5,172 bases of DNA from Candidatus Aenigmatarchaeota archaeon (GTDB taxonomy: Archaea > Aenigmatarchaeota > Aenigmatarchaeia > QMZP01 > JAUXAV01): the NCBI GenBank assembly GCA_030619735.1, contig JAUXAV010000080.1, forward strand, positions 1 through 5,172, written 5' to 3'. The notes under the pieces are model-generated. The model was given only the letters and a program-made list of their open reading frames with translations. It made no database searches and was not told the origin of the DNA. The position numbers and the translations under genes were made by a program. Within the stretch, counting starts at the first letter, position 1, and every line of letters begins with the position of its first letter. This document shows positions 1 to 5,172 of the stretch, one piece after another.

Positions 1-1997
1 AACCATGCCCGAATATATATATAGAGCCTCCGGAATGCGGCCCTGATGAGAGGCTTATAGCAGATCATGACAGCAACGGCTGCTTTATCGGCTACCACTG
101 CAAATATGAGGGGGGCCCAGGGGAATGCCCGGACTGGAAGCCGGAAGAGCCAAGGTGCGGCCAGAACGGATACCCTGTTGCTGATTTTGACAGTAACAAG
201 TGCCTTATAGGCTGGCACTGCGAATATGAAGAGCCGCCCGAGCCCCCGCTAGAGGAGCCCCATGGATGCCCTGTGAATGATGTATGCCCTGACAAGGTCA
301 CAAAACCGTGCAGATGGGAAACCACTGCAGGGGAAGAGGGAGGGCGCTGCATCTGCGACCCCTGCCCCCCGCCCCAGGGCTGCAGGGAGGTCAGGGACCC
401 TGAAACAGGGTATGTGCATACGACCTGCGGGACACAGCCAGGAGAATGCCCTGACATACCCAAAGATGAATGGGATAAATGCATGGCAAAGGAGGGGAGG
501 CCTGAATTAAGAAAGGACAATATGGGATGCGAGTTCATCTCATGCGAATTCGGGGGGAATGAACCGCAGTTCTATCAGAACTGGGAGGAGTGCCCTTCAG
601 AGGAGGAAATGAACAGGGTCAAGGAGAAGTGCAGGAGCATGGGAATGGAGGACAGGGTAGTGAGGGAAGGCGGCTGTTATTTTGTTAAGTGCATGCCAAA
701 GGGGCAGGAGCCCTGGGGGTCCGAGTGCCCTGTGATAAGCTTTGAGCAGAAGGAATCCGTGTTCAGGAGGTGCGAGAGCATGGGGCAGGCAGTGACAGAG
801 GCCTGGGATGAAAGGGGCTGCATGCACCTCAGGTGCGCTGATGAGGGGGAATGCATGAGGCTGCCCCCGGATGCATTCAGGAAGTGCGAGGAAGGGGGAG
901 GGGAGCTCATTACAAGGGATGATGAGAACGGCTGCGTTGTATGGCATGAGTGCGTGATGAGGGGGAATGCGGAGAATATCTTTTATGAGAGGCCGGAGAG
1001 GATGCCCGGGACAACGGAGCTTCTGGAAATGGCATTCAAGCTGGAGGGCCTGAGGATAGAGCTGGACAAGCTCGCCAGGAAGAGCGATGACATTGCGGAT
1101 TACTATGCGTCCACGGGCTCTTCAGATGAGGAGAAGTTCAGGAGGGTCGCGGACATGTTTGATTCGGCAAAGGGCGCGGTGGATGATATAAAGAACAAGA
1201 TAAGGAACAGGCTTGAGCACATAACAATGGACGATATAATGGAGATAAAGCACGATATCAACTACATAAAGGACGTCATAATAAAGGACATACTCTATGT
1301 GATGCTGAGCACTGGGGAGGAGATTGTAGAGAGGATAGAAGGCGGGACTGAAGGAAGCTGCGGAACAGACGGCAGGTGCTTTGACAATGCCTTAAGGGTC
1401 TGCGAGCCAGTGGAATTCATGCCAGAGGGCTACCAGGGCCCCACAATGAATATCGTAGGGCTTGAGGGCGATGCCTGCGTAATGAATGTCAGGCTGCCTG
1501 AGGGAATGGGCCCGCCCGGAATGGGAGCCCTGGAGATGACCTGCAGGGTCAGGAACTATGCAATGGGCATACGCGACCCTGAGCAGGACCTGATACCCTT
1601 CTGCGAGGGGACCATGAAGGACATGATAGACCAGTACGGGATGGGGCCGGGACCCGGGGGGCCGGGAGGCCCAGGAGGCCCAGGGCCGGGACCTGGAGAA
1701 ATGTTCAGGATGTGCAGCCCTGAGGATGAGAGGGCAATGAAAGAATGCGGAAACCGCGGGGGCGCGCCGCAAAGCGACCCCACCCCTCAGGGATGCGAGA
1801 TATACACCGGCTGCGAGGAACATGAGTTCAGGCCGGGACCAGGGCCAGGACCGGGCTACCAGGAGCCCTATCAGCCCGGACCCAGCTCAGGGGGCGGCGG
1901 AGGCGGAGTGATGCCCTGCTCCGGCTGCCTTGATAACGGCGTGTGCGACCCTGGTGAATGTCCTGATTGTCCTGACTGCAGAGGAGGTGGATACTGA
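1..1997 (+). CDS. Cysteine-rich modular surface protein, C-terminal part (5' end outside window)
   Basis: The frame is open from the first complete codon at base 3 to the TGA at 1995-1997 (664 residues), so the gene begins upstream. The ATG at 273 is internal, because the same repeat family continues on its 5' side. In order it holds: two near-identical four-Cys modules (6-221); a denser variant Cys cluster (267-428); four more modules (447-953); a Cys-free helical region (1014-1337); a six-Cys domain (1359-1604); a Pro/Gly linker; another four-Cys module (1713-1814); a second Pro/Gly/Ser linker; and a six-Cys tail around an NGVCDPGEC motif (1914-1979). Regularly spaced cysteines with acidic, Gly/Pro-rich linkers suggest a disulfide-bonded extracellular protein. 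A signal peptide cannot be checked because the N-terminus is missing. It is translationally coupled to the lipoprotein that follows. I do not recognise a named family. A metal-binding role for the cysteines is an alternative. The ORF is certain; the function is open. Confidence 0.9.
   Translation, partial: PCPNIYIEPPECGPDERLIADHDSNGCFIGYHCKYEGGPGECPDWKPEEPRCGQNGYPVADFDSNKCLIGWHCEYEEPPEPPLEEPHGCPVNDVCPDKVTKPCRWETTAGEEGGRCICDPCPPPQGCREVRDPETGYVHTTCGTQPGECPDIPKDEWDKCMAKEGRPELRKDNMGCEFISCEFGGNEPQFYQNWEECPSEEEMNRVKEKCRSMGMEDRVVREGGCYFVKCMPKGQEPWGSECPVISFEQKESVFRRCESMGQAVTEAWDERGCMHLRCADEGECMRLPPDAFRKCEEGGGELITRDDENGCVVWHECVMRGNAENIFYERPERMPGTTELLEMAFKLEGLRIELDKLARKSDDIADYYASTGSSDEEKFRRVADMFDSAKGAVDDIKNKIRNRLEHITMDDIMEIKHDINYIKDVIIKDILYVMLSTGEEIVERIEGGTEGSCGTDGRCFDNALRVCEPVEFMPEGYQGPTMNIVGLEGDACVMNVRLPEGMGPPGMGALEMTCRVRNYAMGIRDPEQDLIPFCEGTMKDMIDQYGMGPGPGGPGGPGGPGPGPGEMFRMCSPEDERAMKECGNRGGAPQSDPTPQGCEIYTGCEEHEFRPGPGPGPGYQEPYQPGPSSGGGGGGVMPCSGCLDNGVCDPGECPDCPDCRGGGY
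6..221 (+). repeat. Tandem pair of four-Cys modules, 120-base period
   Basis: Two coding repeats in register: cysteine codons at 6, 36, 81 and 99 recur at 126, 156, 201 and 219, an exact 120-base (40-residue) offset. The protein pattern is C-x9-C-x14-C-x5-C. The second halves are nearly the same (AD-x-DSN-x-C-x-IG-x-HC-x-YE), at bases 60-110 and 180-230. The closeness of these two copies compared with the later modules points to a recent internal duplication. Confidence 0.85.
447..953 (+). repeat. Array of four diverged four-Cys modules
   Basis: Modules start at cysteine codons 447, 591, 726 and 852 and end at 545, 692, 836 and 953. Each fits C-x(10-14)-C-x(14-15)-C-x(4-5)-C. The third cysteine always follows Gly, often as D-x-x-G-C (DERGC, DENGC). 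The first three begin with CP. Spacing is 48, 45 and 42 residues. Cysteine positions are conserved while the other residues vary, as expected for disulfide-stabilised modules. A further copy with C-x10-C-x15-C-x5-C sits at 1713-1814, between the two Pro/Gly linkers. Confidence 0.8.
1014..1337 (+). other. Predicted coiled-coil / helical bundle region of the Cys-rich protein
   Basis: This Cys-free stretch of about 108 residues contains three likely helices. In helix 1 (1014-1106) hydrophobic residues fall at relative positions 3, 6, 10, 13, 17, 20, 27 and 31, a 3-4 heptad spacing broken only at 24 (Ser). Helix 2 (1119-1223) has Phe, Val, Phe, Ala, Val, Ile and Ile at 7, 10, 14, 17, 21, 24 and 28. 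Helix 3 (1224-1337) has Ile at 5, 8, 12, 15 and 19. Short Gly/Ser or Thr breaks separate them. It could fold as an intramolecular three-helix bundle or be an oligomerisation or partner-binding segment. It is assigned by reading the heptads, not by a prediction program. Confidence 0.65.
1359..1604 (+). other. Six-cysteine domain of the Cys-rich protein
   Basis: Cysteine codons lie at 1359, 1377, 1401, 1476, 1542 and 1602. The first three are spaced C-x5-C-x7-C, and a GLEGDAC motif surrounds the fourth. The spacing differs from the four-Cys modules on either side, so this looks like a separate domain inserted between the helical region and the Pro/Gly linker. I recognise no named family; small cystine domains of this general kind occur in secreted proteins of uncultivated archaea, but that comparison is from memory only. 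Confidence 0.5.
1638..1697 (+). repeat. Pro/Gly-rich linker encoded by a G-run-rich tract
   Basis: Encodes a run of PG and GPGG units, partly as imperfect repeats of the nonamer GGAGGCCCA. It separates the six-Cys domain from the last four-Cys module and would act as a flexible, extended spacer. The coding strand has five runs of at least three G (at 1638, 1643, 1649, 1656 and 1664) with loops of 2 to 4 bases. Confidence 0.8.
1830..1907 (+). repeat. Second Pro/Gly/Ser low-complexity linker
   Basis: Encodes a low-complexity stretch (RPGPGPGPG, later PGPSS followed by six glycines) between the last four-Cys module and the six-Cys tail. It is similar in make-up to the first linker, which suggests a bead-on-string domain layout. 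Confidence 0.8.
1983..1989 (+). promoter_or_regulatory. Strong Shine-Dalgarno site for the lipoprotein gene
   Basis: GGAGGTG lies seven bases before the ATG at 1997 and matches the complement of the usual archaeal 16S rRNA 3' end. It sits inside the last codons of the Cys-rich gene, which fixes the lipoprotein start and supports coupled translation. Confidence 0.85.
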
Positions 1998-2185
1998 TGA
2001 GAAAGGCATTAATCTTGCTCCTGATGGTTCTGATTGTTTTCACCATGGCTGTATCAGGATGCACTGAGCCAGGGGAAGGGGCAATCACAACAAGCGGAGA
2101 GGCATCAGATGCAATAACAGAGATAGGCGAGGGCGTGGGCGACGTAGGCGAAATACTTGAGGACATTGACAGGAAGCTCAGTTAG
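1997..2185 (+). CDS. Small acidic lipoprotein (62 aa)
   Basis: Residues 1-21 are a classic lipoprotein signal: MRK, a hydrophobic stretch (ALILLLMVLIVFTMA), then the lipobox VSGC with Cys22 as the lipid-modified first residue. The mature part is only 41 residues and very acidic (11 Asp/Glu against 2 Arg/Lys). Its second half places Ile40, Ile43, Val47, Val50, Leu54, Ile57 and Leu61 on a perfect 3-4 heptad, so an amphipathic helix is likely, although Gly44, 46, 48 and 51 would weaken it. The ATG overlaps the preceding TGA by one base and has a perfect ribosome-binding site, so it is in the same operon as the Cys-rich protein. I infer a membrane anchor or small partner for that protein. No named family is recognised. 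The ORF and its lipoprotein nature are well supported. Confidence 0.88.
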   Translation: MRKALILLLMVLIVFTMAVSGCTEPGEGAITTSGEASDAITEIGEGVGDVGEILEDIDRKLS

Positions 2186-2206
2186 CGAAAGCACAGCTCT
2201 TCAGGA

Positions 2207-2226
2207 TTTTTGCAGGATGAGTTTTT
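2207..2226 (+). terminator. Putative T-tract terminator of the surface-protein operon
   Basis: Two T5 runs (2207-2211 and 2222-2226), each followed by a (A)GCAGG sequence, lie 21 to 41 bases after the lipoprotein stop and before the next promoter. Archaeal RNA polymerase commonly terminates on T-runs in the non-template strand without a hairpin. The runs are short, so this is tentative. Confidence 0.4.
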
Positions 2227-2232
2227 AGCAGG

Positions 2233-2258
2233 TCCTGGTTTTGCCGGTTCTTCCAGGA
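2233..2258 (+). repeat. Short inverted repeat upstream of the transglutaminase-like gene
   Basis: TCCTGG (2233-2238) and its complement CCAGGA (2253-2258) flank a 14-base loop; in RNA one G-U pair extends the stem. It lies between the T-tracts and the promoter. It could be an operator or part of the 3' end of the upstream message, but an arm of this length may occur by chance. Confidence 0.25.
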
Positions 2259-2267
2259 TACCCCCAT

Positions 2268-2283
2268 GCAAAGCTTTAAATTT
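2268..2283 (+). promoter_or_regulatory. BRE/TATA promoter of the transglutaminase-like gene
   Basis: A purine-rich GCAAAG (BRE-like) is followed at once by CTTTAAATTT (2274-2283), a good archaeal TATA box in otherwise GC-rich DNA. The usual TATA-to-start distance of about 26 bases puts transcription near 2305, leaving a leader of only a few bases. A GTGAT (2305-2309) three bases before the ATG could still pair with the 16S tail if it is transcribed. Confidence 0.6.
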
Positions 2284-2312
2284 CTTAATCCCCAACTAAA
2301 TAAAGTGATAGA

Positions 2313-2924
2313 ATGTCAGTAATCGGATGCCCGAAACTTTGGGTAAGACCCAACGGAGAATACAGGGTTAACGACTTCATAACCCCTGAAGCAGACGAAA
2401 TAAAGGCGAAGGCAGAAGAGATAATAGCAGAAGAAGGGGGAGTGGATATATTAAGGGCATGCTTCAACTTTGTGAGCCATGAAATCAAGTATGTTTCGGA
2501 TTTAAAGACGCTAGGGCACAGCGAATATTGGTTATATCCAGGAGAAACACTAGGACGAGGAGAAGGAGACTGTGAAGACACCGCTTTCTTACTGGCTTCA
2601 TTGCTGCTTGCCTCGGGGTTTGAAAACATGGACGTAAGGGTGCCTTTGGGAAGATATGGACGGTGGCCCTTCGGCGGGGGGCATGCCTGGACAGAAGTTT
2701 TCACTGATGAACTTCCAACCTGGGCTGGCATAGCTGATTGGTATATCCTTGAAAGCACATCTGACGAACCCTTAAAAATGGGAGAGAATGCCCGGTCAAT
2801 AGATGAAGGTTATAATAGATTCTTTAAAAAATATTCACCAGAACTATATGTATACCGTGACCATTGCGAACCAGGGCCTGGTAAGAGCGGCCTGTATGAC
2901 CGCCATAATTTATTCCCTGATTAG
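2313..2924 (+). CDS. Transglutaminase-like cysteine hydrolase (203 aa)
   Basis: The protein matches the transglutaminase-like (papain-fold) superfamily. The nucleophile is Cys87 in the GDCEDTAFLLASLLLASG block, the catalytic His is His124 in GGGHAWTEVF, and the acidic third member is probably Glu147 in WYILEST, where Asp is more usual. The helix after DCED and the HAW-x-EV strand are textbook for the fold. Members act as proteases, amidases or cross-linking enzymes; the substrate here cannot be told. There is no signal peptide or membrane segment, and an in-frame TAA at 2301-2303 rules out a longer N-terminus, so it is probably cytoplasmic. About 80 residues precede the nucleophile and 55 follow the triad without a recognised extra domain. 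It has its own promoter, apart from the surface operon. Glu is GAA in 19 of 21 cases, unlike the GAG-rich helicase, which hints at a different history. Confidence 0.88.
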   Translation: MSVIGCPKLWVRPNGEYRVNDFITPEADEIKAKAEEIIAEEGGVDILRACFNFVSHEIKYVSDLKTLGHSEYWLYPGETLGRGEGDCEDTAFLLASLLLASGFENMDVRVPLGRYGRWPFGGGHAWTEVFTDELPTWAGIADWYILESTSDEPLKMGENARSIDEGYNRFFKKYSPELYVYRDHCEPGPGKSGLYDRHNLFPD

Positions 2925-2975
2925 GCGGGATTTCTTGACCAGGCTCAAAAAACCATTTCTTCTGGAAGCAGGAGC

Positions 2976-2992
2976 GGAAAGCATTTAATTTT
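2976..2992 (+). promoter_or_regulatory. BRE/TATA promoter of the helicase gene, leaderless
   Basis: GGAAAG (2976-2981, BRE-like) is followed by CATTTAATTTT, with a TATA box centred near 2987. The ATG at 3011 is about 24 bases downstream, where transcription itself should begin, so the message is probably leaderless. The bases before the ATG are T-rich with no Shine-Dalgarno match. The same T-rich stretch could also serve as terminator for the preceding gene, which has no other clear one. Confidence 0.6.
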
Positions 2993-3010
2993 GCTTTTCA
3001 ATTCTATTCT

Positions 3011-5172
3011 ATGGACAGCGTTAAGAAGGTCCTGGAGCTCTCGGGGTTCGGGAGGCTGAACCCAGTTCAGAGGCTTGCTCTGGATTCCGGTCTCCTGGAG
3101 GGCAAGAGCCTGGTTGTTGCCGCTCCCACAGCCTCGGGCAAGACCCTCATTGCTGAGATTGCCAGCCTGGAGGCTGTGAAGGCCGGAAAAAAGGTAGCCT
3201 ATATCGTCCCCTTAAAGGCCCTGGCCTCTGAGAAATATGAGGAGTTCAGGGAAAGATACGGGCCCCTGGGCATAAAGGTCGGGATATCCATAGGGGATTT
3301 TGATTCCTCAGGCCCCTGGCTCGCCAGCTATGACATCATCATTTTCACATCAGAAAAACTGGACTCTCTCCTCAGGCACGGCCTGCCCTGGGCAGAGCAG
3401 ATAGGGCTCGTTGTAGCGGATGAAATCCATCTCCTGAACGACCCCGGGAGAGGACCCACCCTGGAGCTTGTGCTGACAAGGCTCAGGCAGGTTGCAGACC
3501 CCCTCATCTTGGGCCTCTCCGCAACCATTAATAATTACCAGGAGCTTGCGGACTGGCTCGAAGCAGAAGCTGTCAAATCTGATTACAGGCCTGTGAAGCT
3601 CTACAAGGGCATATGCTTTGACGGTGAGGCAAGATTCATGCCCAAAAGGAGATTCAGGGTCCGGGACATCCCCATCACCCGGCTCTCGGAACAGACCCTG
3701 GAGAAGGGAAAACAGGCCCTGATATTCATCAACACCAGGAGGGGGGCAGAGTCCTCTGCAGAGAAGCTGGGCAAGCTGCTGAGGGACAGGCTCAAGCCAG
3801 AGGAAAAGAAAAAACTCCTGGAGCTTTCAGGCAGGATAGCAAGGGCCCTGGGGCAACCCACAAAGCAGTGCAGGAGGCTCGCCTCCTGCATAGAGAACGG
3901 GGTCTCATTCCATCACGCAGGCCTTATGAACAGGCAGAGGAGCATGATAGAGAAGGCATTCAGGCAGGGCATAATAAAGATTGTATGTGCCACCCCCACC
4001 CTTGCGGCTGGTTTAAACCTCCCTGCCTGGAGAATAATAATCCGGGACCTCAAGAGGTTTTCCTCATTCAGGGGCATGGATTACATACCCGTCCTGGAAA
4101 TCCAGCAGATGATGGGGAGGGGGGGAAGGCCACAATATGACAAGGAGGGCGAGGCCATCCTGCTCCCCAAGAACAAGGCAGAGGCCAGCTATGCCTGGGA
4201 TAATTACATTAAGGGGGAGCCGGAGGACATAACCTCCAAGCTCGGGGTGGAGCCCGTGCTCAGGATGCATGTCCTGGCCCTGATAGCATCCGGAGCCACC
4301 GCAACCAGGAAGGAGCTGATGGAATTCTTCTCCAAGACCTTCTATGCCCACCAGTATCAGGACCTCCAGAGCCTGGAGAAAATACTGGACAGGGTCCTGG
4401 AACTCCTGGAGAATTTTAAATTTATAACAGCAGGGAAGGAAGGGGAAGAGGATGGCGGGGAGGGCGGGAAAGACCTGTTCAAAGCCGCATCCAGCCTCCT
4501 GGAAAGGGAAGGTGAGGAGCTGAAGCCCACCAGGATAGGCAGGAGGGTGTCAGAGCTCTATATAGACCCCCTGACCGCCAACCATCTGATAAAGAGCCTG
4601 GAGAAGGCCAGAAAGCCGGGCCAGGGCCTATCCCATCTGGCTATACTCCATACCGTTTCCAACACAATAGAGATGAAGCCCCTGCTCAGCATGAGGAAGA
4701 AGGACTTTGAGAACATAGAGGAGGCCCTGGCCCAGGCAGAGCCGGAGCTCCTGGATAAGCCCCCCAGTCCCTGGGACCTGGAGTATGATGACTTCCTGAG
4801 GAGCATTAAAACTGCCATGATGCTCAGGGGCTGGACCCGGGAGGTTGGAGAGGACAATCTGCTTGAAGGGTTCGGGGTCACGCCAGGGGAGCTCAGGGCA
4901 AGGCTTGACATTGCGGACTGGCTCCTATACTCCATACAGGAACTGGGCCTTTTGCTGGGCCATAGGAATTTGCTTAAGGAGATAAGGAAGAGCAGGCTCA
5001 GGGTAAAGTACGGGGTAAGGAAGGAGCTCCTGCCGCTTGTGAGGCTGAAAAAAATAGGAAGAAGGAGAGCCAGACTTCTCTTTAATTCCGGGGTCAAGGG
5101 CCTGAAGGATTTGAGGAAAATCCCCCTGCAGAGCCTGGAAAGATTAATAGGAACAAAAACAGCAAGGGACGT
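3011..5172 (+). CDS. hel308: Hel308-type (Ski2-like) DNA helicase, 3' end outside window
   Basis: An ATP-dependent 3'-5' superfamily 2 helicase; known Hel308 proteins act on stalled replication forks in archaea. The window holds 720 codons, close to the usual full length. RecA1: a Q-containing LNPVQ, Walker A APTASGKT (38-45), PLKALASEK, DEIH (137-140) and LSAT (169-172). RecA2: ALIFINTRRGAE (236-247), SFHHAGL, ATPTLAAGLNLP (327-338) and motif VI QMMGRGGRP (366-374). A winged helix and a ratchet domain follow. The C-terminal helix-hairpin-helix has KKIGRRRAR (680-688), matching the IGRxRAR signature of Hel308 domain 5, and is cut by the right edge. Odd points are Gly371 in motif VI, where Ala is usual (GRAGRP), and a charged Gly-rich insert at 475-487. 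The start is the first ATG after an in-frame TGA (2936-2938) and sits at the expected transcription start. An RNA-acting Ski2 relative is less likely, given the C-terminal domain. Confidence 0.93.
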   Translation, partial: MDSVKKVLELSGFGRLNPVQRLALDSGLLEGKSLVVAAPTASGKTLIAEIASLEAVKAGKKVAYIVPLKALASEKYEEFRERYGPLGIKVGISIGDFDSSGPWLASYDIIIFTSEKLDSLLRHGLPWAEQIGLVVADEIHLLNDPGRGPTLELVLTRLRQVADPLILGLSATINNYQELADWLEAEAVKSDYRPVKLYKGICFDGEARFMPKRRFRVRDIPITRLSEQTLEKGKQALIFINTRRGAESSAEKLGKLLRDRLKPEEKKKLLELSGRIARALGQPTKQCRRLASCIENGVSFHHAGLMNRQRSMIEKAFRQGIIKIVCATPTLAAGLNLPAWRIIIRDLKRFSSFRGMDYIPVLEIQQMMGRGGRPQYDKEGEAILLPKNKAEASYAWDNYIKGEPEDITSKLGVEPVLRMHVLALIASGATATRKELMEFFSKTFYAHQYQDLQSLEKILDRVLELLENFKFITAGKEGEEDGGEGGKDLFKAASSLLEREGEELKPTRIGRRVSELYIDPLTANHLIKSLEKARKPGQGLSHLAILHTVSNTIEMKPLLSMRKKDFENIEEALAQAEPELLDKPPSPWDLEYDDFLRSIKTAMMLRGWTREVGEDNLLEGFGVTPGELRARLDIADWLLYSIQELGLLLGHRNLLKEIRKSRLRVKYGVRKELLPLVRLKKIGRRRARLLFNSGVKGLKDLRKIPLQSLERLIGTKTARD

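Noticed and set aside
273..275. ATG at 273 as the start of the Cys-rich protein
   Set aside because: The same frame is open back to base 3 and encodes two modules of the same repeat family. There is no promoter or ribosome-binding site at 273.
92..538. Reverse-strand ORF of 148 codons
   Set aside because: It lies antisense to the Cys-rich modules, has a Ser/Gly/Pro-rich composition typical of an antisense shadow, and shows no start signals.
6..953. Possible CRISPR or non-coding tandem array
   Set aside because: The repeats are visible as in-frame protein modules with diverged DNA and have no constant repeat/spacer structure.
1392..1823. Reverse-strand ORF of 143 codons, and a shorter one at 1556-1783
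   Set aside because: Both are antisense to the GC-rich linker and six-Cys domain, where stop codons are rare on all frames. Neither has a recognisable domain.
2285..2758. Reverse-strand ORF of 157 codons
   Set aside because: It covers the transglutaminase-like gene in antisense; the sense frame has clear catalytic motifs.
2803..2988. Forward 61-codon ORF overlapping the end of the transglutaminase-like gene
   Set aside because: It is out of frame with a well-supported gene, has no ribosome-binding site, and runs into the helicase promoter.
4412..4427. AT-rich TATA-like stretch inside the helicase gene
   Set aside because: It encodes conserved-looking NFKFIT residues and no start codon or gene follows in the right place.
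4558..5097. Reverse-strand ORF of 179 codons
   Set aside because: It is antisense to the helicase ratchet and helix-hairpin-helix domains. Its Ser/Leu-rich product reflects the complement of Lys/Glu/Arg codons.

Overview
The window is archaeal, most likely from a DPANN-type or other uncultivated lineage. The evidence is a Hel308-type helicase, promoters with BRE/TATA geometry close to start codons, one apparently leaderless gene, one gene with a perfect GGAGGTG ribosome-binding site, and heavy use of AGG and ATA codons. The exact phylum cannot be fixed from the sequence. All four genes lie on the + strand and no stretch over 300 bases is without a gene.

Left part (1-2185): the 3' end of a large cysteine-rich, probably surface or secreted protein. 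Its reading frame is open from base 3, so its true start lies outside the window. It contains at least seven copies of a four-cysteine module, a separate variant cysteine cluster, a helical region with clean heptads, a six-cysteine domain, Pro/Gly-rich linkers and a cysteine-rich tail. Its stop codon overlaps by one base the start of a 62-residue lipoprotein, so the two are almost certainly made from one message. I infer a membrane-tethered cell-surface assembly. This pair is the best candidate here for something undescribed.

Middle (2186-2924): a 127-base spacer holds T-tracts that could end the first operon, a weak inverted repeat, and a promoter for a 203-residue transglutaminase-like cysteine hydrolase. 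That protein has a visible Cys/His/acid triad, no signal peptide, and codon use unlike the helicase.

Right part (2925-5172): a short AT-rich promoter places the transcription start at or next to the ATG of a Hel308 (Ski2-like) DNA helicase. The gene runs off the right edge with only its last residues missing. All helicase motifs are visible, with an unusual Gly in motif VI. The helicase belongs to replication-fork repair and has no obvious functional link to the surface genes. The transglutaminase-like gene and the helicase each have their own promoter.
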